Positions 37,917-47,153 of a stretch of DNA of 64,000 nt are shown piece by piece (within the stretch, counting starts at the first letter, position 1; each line of letters starts with the position of its first letter). The DNA comes from Trametes villosa (taxonomy: Eukaryota; Basidiomycota; Agaricomycetes; Polyporales; Polyporaceae), in NCBI GenBank assembly GCA_002964805.2, contig PUDQ02000020.1, positions 62,001 through 126,000 of the forward strand, in the 5' to 3' direction. The position numbers and the translations under genes were made by a program. The notes beneath the pieces were generated by a model. The model was not told where the DNA came from and made no database searches. It saw only the letters and a list, made by a program, of their open reading frames with translations.

Positions 37917-38277
37917 TCATGACGTCTCGAAGTCGCGCGCGTGGCGGCGAGCAGGCACGTTGGTGACCACAGGCTTGAACTGTGTCTTTGTCTGGACGGC
38001 AGTCCAGGTGATAGGGTACGTCGTCTCCCACTCGTAGGGCGCGACCGTCGTCCAAATCTGCTCGATGCGCGTCGCAGTGAAGGTGTTGGTCTCCACAACA
38101 GTCGCGGTCGGCACCCAGACTGTTGTGGGGTGCTACGCGCATATTTAGGTCAGTTTCCCGCTCGCGAGGCAGTGAGAGGGTACATACCGGGGCCTGCTGC
38201 TGGTGCTCCTCCGCAGAAACACCGAGGACGGCGGTGAGGGCAACGGCGGCGAAAGTGAGGATGGACGTGAACTGCAT
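37917..38277 (-). CDS. Small secreted protein, Cys-free
   Basis: Two exons (38277-38188 and 38132-37917) join in phase 0 to 101 residues. Residues 1-22 (MQFTSILTFAAVALTAVLGV...) form a clear signal peptide. The mature protein is Thr/Val-rich (TATVVETNTFTATRIEQIWT) and lacks Cys. It ends in a basic segment (PARRHARDFETS) that might be processed at RR. A TATA-like box lies about 95 bp upstream of the ATG. I do not recognise the family; it fits the broad class of fungal small secreted proteins. Confidence 0.7.
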
Positions 38278-41102
38278 AGCGAGGATCGTTCGAGTGCAGA
38301 GGGCTGAGGTGTGCGGGTAGCTGGCTTGGCTGGGCTAACGCTGCTCTTCCTCTGCATTTCGCCCCACCTCTATATACATTTTCTCTAGCGGCACTCGCAG
38401 CGCGTCATATGGCTCGCCCCTCGAGTATCTGACCAAACGAGCGAAGCACGCTCGTAACCGCGTCAGCACGGTTTGCCAACATCACTTGCATCATAACCGC
38501 GTGGATGTCCTATTCGGGCACAAATCCCTCACGCGTGGCGCGAAAGGTCGGAGGTTCGTCGCTGCCCGCGTCGTCGTCTGCCCATCCCGCGCGCCTCATC
38601 CTACGTTCCGTATGAATAACGGCCCTCAGGGCCAGCGGTCGAATGTCTTTTCCTGCCCTGAGCTGACCTGAGCTGCCCGCTCTGGGCCCCGCGGCGGTCT
38701 GGCGGGTCGCATGTGGAGGGCGAAAATCAGCCGAGGATCTGCACGCGGGTCCCGCTCGCGCTGTGGCGCCTCTGTTTCCTCCGCTAGAAGCAGCGGGAGC
38801 CACAGACGCGCAGCTTCGGGAATGGTCACGCCCTCCGGACCGCCTCGTCTCTTTCCTTCTTCTCCTCCCGCTGCTCAATAGACTCGTTGACTGGTCGATC
38901 CGAGGATAAACAGTGGTTCCTGCGGTCGGTCCCCCTGCCCGGCCTGTGGGCCGCACAGACAACCGCAGCGATCCCCGAGGGCGGGCGCCGCTAGTTCGCG
39001 CCCGCCGAGCTCCAAAGCAGTGTGCTTGAGCTCTCTGGCGCGATAGAACATTGAGGAGCATATGGATGTGCAGAGGTTCTGGTGTCGAACGCCTATCATC
39101 GCACAAGTGGCGCACAACCCAGACCTGCCCACTTTCTGCAAGAACGTGCGGATACCCCGCGGCGCCCCGCAGTATTTGCGTTGCATGCGACTCCGTCCTT
39201 CTTCAGCATGCGGCGATTCGGCGGAGACAGACCAGCGGACACTGCCCATGGTCACCCGGATTCGACCGTTAGCGTTCGATTCGCTGCCTTGTCCATTGCG
39301 CGAATACCGCCGAAGCTTGCGGAATGAGACAGGGCAGTGGATGCGAAGTTGGCCGCCAGGAGCCACGAGGATACACTGATGTTCAGCATTCAGAGCTATG
39401 TGATGCCGCGCTCACCTGAGGAGATCAACCATTGCCAAGGAGGCGGGCTGTGTCTTCGATGGACGGGACGTATGAACTTGCCTCCTGATAAGATAACGCG
39501 CGATTGACCTTCATCTCTTGGATCAACAGCCTTCCGTGTCCTCGGGTCTGTATGCAGATCACTGGGATGGGCAGCACTCTTCCAGCAGAGTTGACTGCCT
39601 CGATGTCTGCTGAATGTTCAGCAGCTAGACCTCGACCTCCGGTCGCCGGCGGTCGCACCCTCGTGCCCTTGGATGCAACGCCTCCACCAGCCATGACACT
39701 GCGCAGCCACTTGGTCATGCCGAAAATTCGACCCGCCCTCTCACGTACCTTCCTGAGGAGCTGAGAAGCGTTGAGAATGTAGCTTACAGCCTTGCGGCGG
39801 CGCCAGGCATGGGTGGACATGCGCATACCTCAATGGAGACATACCCGACAGGGTTTATTGTATCTGGGCCGAGTTTAACCAGCTATTTCACTCTTGCTGC
39901 GGCGCTCTTGCTCACTAATACGTACATGCAGGGACGTAAGACTGTTTTGTACAGCGGTGTCAGCATGCGGCATGGCTAGAAAAAATATGCCCTCTCACCA
40001 ACGCGGAACGGGTTCAATGTGGTTGCGAAGAGGCACCGTACTGCCCCTGGGTAAACGTGCTGGTCGACTGCGCAGTCGGTTCAACGGGAGCCGCACGGCC
40101 TCCATCGTTCACCCCGAACACACACTAGGCATGCTTCGGACTTCGGACTTCAGCTGGGGCATGCTGCAGATGGAGCGCGTCGGAAGACTCGGGGCCTGTG
40201 GTACAATGAGCTAGAACACCAAATATTCCGTAACACTGCGGGATGCACCGTATGTCGGCGCGCCGCGATCACCATCGAGCACACGGCCTGGGGCAGCGCG
40301 GCTTGCCGACGACTTCTTCACAGCGTGTACCTCGTCGGCGTCGAGTCTTCCCATGCAGCCTCGGTGGCTTTGATCGAGAACGCTCGTCGCATAGCGGAGT
40401 TGCGCCCGGCCGACGTCCCGCCTCGTCGTGCTCGCGTAGGCTCGCGTTCGCAGCTTCTCTTCCCGGCCTGAGATACGAAGACGACCTTGGGTGTGTGGTT
40501 TCGAGACCCGGCCGATCGCGATGGCTCGCCGACAAACATGGACTAGCTGCCCGAGCATCGGATGGCGATGTGGAGAACATGAGAACGTTCAGAACTCCAA
40601 CAAAGGAGCGAAAGAAACTCTGGGCGGTGGGCACTGGGCACAAGGTGAGCCGACATCGCAGTACAGGTGCCGTACCTCCATTTGTCTCGCGCATTCGAGA
40701 GAGAACGAAACCTGGTCCGCGCTTGACCGCGAGGTGTCGGCGGCACGACGCCGCCACGGGCGCGCATGGGCGCGCCGGTCACATCTGCGATGCTGCGATC
40801 CCGTGCCTGTGACAGGCGCGTTTCACTCCCGAGTCGAGGAGAACGGACCTTGATAGCGTAGCGTGAGCCGATAGCAACAGGAGGGGGATCATACAGCATC
40901 GTGATTAAGGTCGTGAGCATGGGGTATGAGGGGTATGTGACATGAAGCATATGTGCATGTGGTGGTATCAAGACGGGAGCACCAGCCCCCGACGTTCCCT
41001 GCGCGCGCGCCATCAGCAACCATATCAGAGACGCAAGTATGCGGGTACGCACGACATTATAACAATCTATGGCTCTATCCATCCAGTCGTGACATGTTCT
41101 CT
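38278..41102. other. Gene-poor interval
   Basis: 2.8 kb. The left end carries the small secreted protein promoter. The only protein-like reading frame is a 133-codon minus-strand ORF (39425-39826) of ordinary composition and no recognisable motif. I did not accept it as a gene. Nothing else stands out. Confidence 0.45.
38371..38376 (-). promoter_or_regulatory. TATA box of the small secreted protein gene
   Basis: The minus strand reads TATATA about 95 bp upstream of ATG 38277, normal spacing for a fungal TATA promoter. Confidence 0.5.
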
Positions 41103-42604
41103 CTAAGCTTTGCCTCGGAGGAGGCCCTTCAGCGTCTTGCCGAAACTCTTGACCTTCGCCTTCATCGACGCGTCCCGCTTCACCTCGCTGAACGCGAAGT
41201 CGGACGGGACCCCTTCCATCGACCGGCTCCGCGCGAGGTCCATGCGCAGCTCCGTCTCCCCGCTCACGGAGAACCCGCTTGCGGAGGGCGGGAATAGCAC
41301 CGGGCGCGTATACGCCGCGACGCTTAGATACGATCGCCCGAGGGAGTTGAAGCGAGGTATGTCAAGCGAGCGTGTCCCCCTCTCGAGCACGGAGGCGTCA
41401 AAGAATGCGTCGGTGCTGCCCATACTGGGCGCGGGACTCGAAGGTCGCATCATGTTCTTGCGGATCGCGGTGTAGAGCGGCCGTTGGGGATGTCCCAAAG
41501 GTATAAGGTCCGGCTCGGAGCTTGGCGGTGGGGAACTGAAGCGCACCGAGTGCGCCTTCATGCGCGGGGACGCGGGGGCCGATGGAGCAGTATCCGACCG
41601 TCGATGGCTCATGATCGGGGACCCAGTGGTGGTCGCGCGACGTCGGAGAGAGCAAGAGGAGCGTTGGCGGAGGACGGACATGCGGCGTTTGCGGCGCAGG
41701 GAGGGCGTCTGGGGCAGCGGGGACGGGGGGCCAGAACGCGGGGTAAAGAGCTCACTCTGTTCCTCCGCGTCGACATCGCGCGTCAACATTCGTGGGGTGG
41801 TCGTGCGAGGGCGTGAGGGTCGTGCAGCCGGCGTCGGCGGGGGCGTTTGCGTGCGCGATATGGCAGTCGTCTCTTGTTCCGCGTCGAGGATCTGGTTCTC
41901 AAGGTGCGTCGCCGCGATCTCGTCGAGGAAGGGCTGCAAAGTCGAGTCCTGGACACGTCCGTGAGCGAGAGGAGCACAACGCAGAGGGCGCGGGGGATAG
42001 TTACAGCGGTCGTGGTAGCAACGACGTCGGCCGCAGAGTAGAGCACGGCGTTGCGATGCTCCCGTCGGACGCGGTCGACGGTGTCGGACTCGGGCCCAAG
42101 TTCACAGCCGCGCTCGGGTAGATCATCGGCAGCACTCCCTTCACACTCGCGTTCACATCGGCTAACACGAGGGGCGCGCGCGCGCACTGATGACGTCGCC
42201 CCCGCGCTCCGTGGCAGCGTGCGCCCTCCGCGCCCCTCAATTCTCGCGAGCTGCATCTTCTGTGCGTCGTTCAGCAGCGTCGGCGAGCTCAGCCGCCGCC
42301 GGACGACCGCGACCAGTGCAGCGACCTCGCAGCGGGCCAGGCACCACGGACAAAGCTCGCAGAGCACGTTGGGGAATTGGCACGCCTTGCAGACATAAAA
42401 CGGCCGGTTCTCAGGCGCGAGCTTCAAGCATGGGAGCGAGTCCGACCGTCTTGGCTATTCAGAGTCCCAACGGCTCCTGTCAGCCTCTGCACGGACGGGC
42501 GCGTGAGGTACAAAGGTAAGTCTACGAACGTGTTTGCGCTTCCTCAGCTCCCTTGACAGGATCCGCGGCCGCTGAGAGTGGGTGGTTGCAGCGGAGTTTG
42601 TCAT
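41103..42604 (-). CDS. Hypothetical protein with an N-terminal Cys-rich (possible zinc-ribbon) motif
   Basis: Three predicted exons (42604-42530, 42454-42005, 41948-41103) join in phase to 456 residues. The second exon starts with a striking Cys array: CLKLAPENRPFYVCKACQ, then FPNVLCELCPWCLARC. It has paired Cys that could bind zinc, with a TRASH/ribbon-like look. The rest is Ser/Pro/Arg-rich, with many SP/RS sites suggesting phosphorylation. A conserved-looking tail follows (DIPRFNSLGRSYLSVAAYTR; KAKVKSFGKTLKGLLRGKA), ending in a basic amphipathic segment. I do not know the family. Exon 1 and its weak GTTCGT donor are the least certain part. The 3' end of a LINE lies only about 160 bp upstream of the start. 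Confidence 0.6.
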
Positions 42605-42761
42605 GGCGGGCGTGCTGGGTGTGTGGGTTCGTGAATGTCGTGAGCGGCGCAGGGGGCCGGTGGGAGTCGTGAGGGGTCGTAACACAGCGCGCGATAGCAG
42701 GAGGACTCAGCAGGAGACGGACATAGAACAATGGGCAGCAGAGCGGACGGACAAAGAGAGG

Positions 42762-42777
42762 GATAGATAGATAGATA
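42762..42777. repeat. (GATA)n tail at the LINE 3' end
   Basis: Four tandem GATA units on the plus strand (TATC on the element strand) follow the element's 3' UTR. LINEs often end in short simple repeats rather than poly(A). Confidence 0.7.
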
Positions 42778-42802
42778 TTATCATTGATTATAGTGGCATG
42801 TA

Positions 42803-42816
42803 GGCCGTTTACGGCC
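42803..42816. other. Perfect hairpin near the LINE 3' end
   Basis: GGCCGT-TT-ACGGCC is a perfect 6-bp inverted repeat with a 2-nt spacer, about 25-40 nt from the element's 3' end. Reverse transcriptases of LINEs recognise 3' UTR RNA structure, so this is a candidate recognition stem. The inverted repeat is seen; the role is inferred. Confidence 0.6.
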
Positions 42817-43235
42817 GAAGTTGCCACTGTCACTGTACGCTACCCGATAACGCAGGAGGACAAAACAGCAGTGAAAGTATGCGAGTATAGTGAGGGGAAA
42901 ACGAGACATGGGCGGAATAGAGTGTGTATCGAGTGGAGGTAGCGAAAGATGACGGTGTGGGCGTGCATGCGAGGAGGGGAAATACCGGAGGGGGTGTGTG
43001 TATACATGACTAGGGGGAGGTTGGCGGCGTGTCCATGGGGTTGCCGAGAGGTCTAGCCTCTATGTATGGCCGAAGCCGGTAGAAGAGAGGAGTAATGGAA
43101 AGGATAAGAAAAGAAGAGAACCAGAAAGGGGGTTGTAGAAGGGAGGTCAGGGCACAGAAGGGAGGGAATGGGGAGGGCGGTCACACCGCAGGGCTCGGTA
43201 GGGGGGTAGAGGGGTGGGACGGAAGCTGAGAGTCG

Positions 43236-46200
43236 CTAGCCGGGCGCGGCCTCGAGGCGATAGGCTTCGAAGCGTCCCGTATTGCGCACGTACTCGAAGA
43301 CCGCGGGGCGCGCTTTGACGTTGCCGACCGTGCTACGCAGGGTGAGCGGCGCCTTGATGGCCCGGCGCAGCGCATGGCGCGCTTCCGTGTACCGCCTGCA
43401 GGTGAAGAGGTAGTGGGCGGGGGTCTCCGGGACAAGGCACCGCGGGCAGAGTGGCGAGTCGACCGCGCCAATGCGCGCGAGGTACGCGTTGAGACCGACG
43501 TGACCGCTTCGCAACTGAGTCAGCGTGCTGCACTGGGCGCGCGTGAGGCCGCGGTAGATGGGGTGGGCTTTGAGGCTCGGGGGTGTGTTGTCGATGACGC
43601 GGGCGAGATGCTTGCCCTGCTTCGATGCCAACCACTCCGTCGTCCACCGCTTGAGGAGGTCCGCGTCATGCTGCTTCTGCAGGACAGAGCGCTCGGTGCG
43701 CAGGTCGCCGAGGGCGTCGAGTACGGCACGGGGTGCATCCGCGTCGGACAGGGAGGGCGCTGACGTCGCAGCCCGCGCGCACTGTTGAGTACGCGCGACC
43801 AGAGTGTGGTCGCCAGCGCCGAGGGGCGCCCAGACGAGCTGGAGGCGCAGGGAGGTACGAGCGCGACGCTGTACGCTGCTCAGCCTCTCCCAGAAGAGAG
43901 AGGCGAGCGGGTGCTCTGGCTGGGATACGATCAGGTTGATTGCGGCGCGGTCCGGGACAAGGACACTCGCGCGGGTTACCCGAGGGCAACGCATAACCGC
44001 GCAGAGTGCCAGTGTGACGGCTGCTAACGCCCCATCGTGCTCCTGCCGCAATGCGACGGAGCCGAGGGACGCTCGGCAGACCACACTCCCCCCGTCACCT
44101 TGGGCAATAACCGCCGCAGAGCCGAGAATGGTACCAGAGACGTACCCTTGCGCATAGGCGCATACGCCCGTGCCTCCCAACAGCTCCAACGCCTGGGTCC
44201 GCGCCCTGTCCTTGTCTTCCGCAATGAGCACGGAGACCGCGCGCGCTTCCAGGTCGGCTGGTGTGGTGGTCTTCGCACGGCGCGGCGCAACATGGCGGAC
44301 GTCTGGGAAAGCGCTGAAGAGGTTGTGAAGAGGGGTGCGGTGGAAGCGGGGGACGCGTGCGGCGCAGCGAGTGATCGCCTTGTGCAGGGGATGCACCTCG
44401 GGAAGCGCTGCGAGACGGGCGGTCGCACGGAACGCTGCCTGATTCAGGCGCAGCTCGGTCGGGAGAAGGCTGGCATGGTAGTCCAGCACGACTGTGGCCG
44501 TGGAGCGGAATGCGCCTGTAATCATGAGTGCGGCAAGTCGCTGGACCTTACTGATGCGGCGGGCGACGCCCACGGAGCCAGTCGCGCGGTGTGCACCTTC
44601 GGCGCGGCGCACCGGGTTGTACCAGACCGGCAGCCCGTACTCCATCTTGGGGATCACCACCGATGTGAACAGCTGGCGAGCGTACCTGTGCGGAAGACCG
44701 AACGTGGGCCGCGCAAGGCGCCCGACCGCAAGCATAGCCGCCATCCCTTTCGCGATGGCGGCATCGACGTGTTCATGCCACCGTAGCCACCGGTCGACAA
44801 TGATGCCGAGGTACTTGGCAGAGTCTTCGGGATGCACGATGTGGTCGCCGATCTGCAGAGGGAGCGGGGAGTAGCGGGGAGCGTACCGTGTGTGGTGCAC
44901 CAGCTGGAACTTGACAATGTCATAGCGACAGGCATGCTGGTGCGACCACAGGAGGAGGTGCGGCACAAGCTCGGTGAGGATGCGAATGTTCGTGGCGATG
45001 CTCGGGGAGGTGACCGAAAAGGCGGCGTCGTCGATGTATCCTATAGACATACGCTTGCGCTCCTTGGGGTCGATCAACTCAAGGAGGTCGGCCGAGTAGA
45101 AGAGGTAGAGGATGGGGGAGAGGGGAGAGCCCTGCGGGATGCCGCAGTCTGCAAGGAGGGGGTCGGAGGTGAAGTCATCGAACTTGAGCTGCGTGCGCCG
45201 GTCCCGGAGGAAGTCTCCGATCCAGCGCACGAGCGATTCGGGGACGCCTCGCTTGCGGAGATTGTGTAGAAGTCGACGATGGTTGACAGAGGGGAAGGCG
45301 GAAGAAATATCGAGATACAAGACTGACGTTACCTGCTTAACCCGCCACGAGTCATGGATCCGCTGCACCAAGTGCAGGACGGCGTCCGTGGTCGTGCGGT
45401 CCGGTCGCCCGCCGAAGTGATTGGCAGGGAGCAGTTGGTGCTCCTCGGCGAGGGCCGCCAGGCGTCGGGCGACAACCGACTCGATGATCTTGCTGGAGGT
45501 GTCTTCCAGGGCGATGGGGCGGTAGGCTTTGGGGATCAGGTAGCTGGGCTTGCCCGGCTTGCGTAGGGTGATAGTCGTGAAGAACTTCCACTGCGCGGGG
45601 TGGTGCCCCAGCGCAATGCAGCTGTTGATGAGGTTAGCAAACACCGGGACGACGTGAACCGCGCAGTGCTTTAGCGCCGCATTGGGGACCCCCGACGGGC
45701 CCGGGGCCTTGAAAGGGCTGAGGTTCTCGATAGCCGCCTCTACCTCCGCCTCCGTGAAGGAGGCGCAGGGGAGTTGGTCATCGTACTCGAACCCGTCGAT
45801 GTCGTCGAGGGATGCCGGAGGGGGCGGCGGGAAAAACTGGGTCATGAGCGCGTCACGTTTCTCCGCGCACGAGCGTGCGACGGAGCCGTCGGTGAGGTTG
45901 AGCGCAGGGAGGCGCGAGGCGAGGGTGTCCTCGGGGGCTTGTGTGACATACTTACTCGTCTGCCAAATTGTCTTCTCCGTGGCCGCTTCAACGTACTCGC
46001 GCCAGTGGAGGCGCTTCTGACGTCGAATGGCTCGGTGATACTCCTTGAGGGCTGCGCGGGCGGCGGAGATGTCGGCCGGGGTGGCACGACGCTTCGCCGC
46101 TCGATTGGCAAGTTTGCGCGCAGTCTTCTTAAGCGTGGTGAGCTCGGAGACCCACCAACGCTTGGAGTAGGGACATGGCTTGGCTACGGGGACGGAACCG

Positions 46201-47153
46201 TCCGCCGCTCGGACTAAGATGTCAGTAATATCATGTACAAGGGAATCGACGTCCTGCGTCGTGGTGAGGGATGCGGACCGCTCGTGGATGCGCTGTGCGA
46301 GCCAGCTCTGGGTCACGGCGTGCTCATAGGTCTCCCATTCGGTGATACGCCAGTTCTGACGTGCCGAGGGGGCAGCGAGCGGGACGCCCATCGCCAGCTC
46401 GACTTCAACACAGCTGTGATCGCTGCCATGTCCGAAGCCGGTGTCGCAGCGCGTGACCCGATCCTCAAGGGAGCTGGACACCAGGGCGAGGTCGAGCGTG
46501 GACACTGTCCCGTGCGCGTCGGACCGGAAGGTAGGCGTGCCTGGCGGTAGCACAGACGTGAGCTGATGCTCCGCCATGGCCTGAATGAGGGGCTCAGCGT
46601 CGGATCGGCGCGTGCGCTGAGGCACGCGCCAGCCTGACCACAAGGGGTGATGGAGGTTGAAGTCGCCGAGGACGAGAAGGGTGGAGGAAAATATAACCGG
46701 GGTCCTGAGCACCGAGCGAAGGAAATGGACGGTGCTAAGGGAACCCGGGGGGTTATAGACAGAGAATACAGAGAGAGGAGGGGAAGGGAGAGAAGCAGAA
46801 GACGGAGAGGCGGAAGCAGAAGGAGGGAGTGCGAATGAGAACTGAACTGCGCAGACGTCCGAGGACGCCAGCGGGATTTGGGTGTACGAGTCTGAGGGCA
46901 GGCGGTTACTAACATAGATAACGCTGCGGATGGCCTCCACGGCGTCCCGGTTACCAGTACCGCTAGGAAGAACCAAGTTCCAGTGGGAGGACCGGAACGA
47001 GGCGCGGTCCTGGATGTGAAGCGGGAGCTCTTGCAGGCACAGAACGTCCCACTGCTTCGGGTCGGTACTGTTCAATAAGGACAGTACCACCTCAGTGGAG
47101 CGGCGACAATTGAGGGTGAGGACTCGAAACCCATCCTGAGACGGGGCACTCAT
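43236..47153 (-). CDS. LINE ORF2: endonuclease-reverse transcriptase
   Basis: 1305-residue polyprotein in one exon. AP-type endonuclease at residues 1-250: LNC (Asn15), QE (Glu42), GDFN (163-166) and SDH (244-246). Reverse transcriptase about 470-790: YLDISSAFPSVNH (Asp615), GIPQGSPLSPILYL (671-684) and YIDD (706-709) with both catalytic aspartates. An RNase H-like region lies at about 995-1130. There the usual first Asp and Glu appear replaced (YAQG, HDGALAA), so it may be inactive. The C-terminus has a Cys/His motif CPRCLVPETPAHYLFTC. The start ATG overlaps the ORF1 stop as ATGA (47150-47153), suggesting coupled reinitiation. Confidence 0.93.
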   Translation of the reverse strand: MSAPSQDGFRVLTLNCRRSTEVVLSLLNSTDPKQWDVLCLQELPLHIQDRASFRSSHWNLVLPSGTGNRDAVEAIRSVIYVSNRLPSDSYTQIPLASSDVCAVQFSFALPPSASASPSSASLPSPPLSVFSVYNPPGSLSTVHFLRSVLRTPVIFSSTLLVLGDFNLHHPLWSGWRVPQRTRRSDAEPLIQAMAEHQLTSVLPPGTPTFRSDAHGTVSTLDLALVSSSLEDRVTRCDTGFGHGSDHSCVEVELAMGVPLAAPSARQNWRITEWETYEHAVTQSWLAQRIHERSASLTTTQDVDSLVHDITDILVRAADGSVPVAKPCPYSKRWWVSELTTLKKTARKLANRAAKRRATPADISAARAALKEYHRAIRRQKRLHWREYVEAATEKTIWQTSKYVTQAPEDTLASRLPALNLTDGSVARSCAEKRDALMTQFFPPPPPASLDDIDGFEYDDQLPCASFTEAEVEAAIENLSPFKAPGPSGVPNAALKHCAVHVVPVFANLINSCIALGHHPAQWKFFTTITLRKPGKPSYLIPKAYRPIALEDTSSKIIESVVARRLAALAEEHQLLPANHFGGRPDRTTTDAVLHLVQRIHDSWRVKQVTSVLYLDISSAFPSVNHRRLLHNLRKRGVPESLVRWIGDFLRDRRTQLKFDDFTSDPLLADCGIPQGSPLSPILYLFYSADLLELIDPKERKRMSIGYIDDAAFSVTSPSIATNIRILTELVPHLLLWSHQHACRYDIVKFQLVHHTRYAPRYSPLPLQIGDHIVHPEDSAKYLGIIVDRWLRWHEHVDAAIAKGMAAMLAVGRLARPTFGLPHRYARQLFTSVVIPKMEYGLPVWYNPVRRAEGAHRATGSVGVARRISKVQRLAALMITGAFRSTATVVLDYHASLLPTELRLNQAAFRATARLAALPEVHPLHKAITRCAARVPRFHRTPLHNLFSAFPDVRHVAPRRAKTTTPADLEARAVSVLIAEDKDRARTQALELLGGTGVCAYAQGYVSGTILGSAAVIAQGDGGSVVCRASLGSVALRQEHDGALAAVTLALCAVMRCPRVTRASVLVPDRAAINLIVSQPEHPLASLFWERLSSVQRRARTSLRLQLVWAPLGAGDHTLVARTQQCARAATSAPSLSDADAPRAVLDALGDLRTERSVLQKQHDADLLKRWTTEWLASKQGKHLARVIDNTPPSLKAHPIYRGLTRAQCSTLTQLRSGHVGLNAYLARIGAVDSPLCPRCLVPETPAHYLFTCRRYTEARHALRRAIKAPLTLRSTVGNVKARPAVFEYVRNTGRFEAYRLEAAPG

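Noticed and set aside
39425..39826. 133-codon minus-strand ORF of ordinary composition
   Set aside because: It reads plausibly but has no recognisable motif, neighbouring exon or promoter signal. Mentioned only as part of the gene-poor interval.
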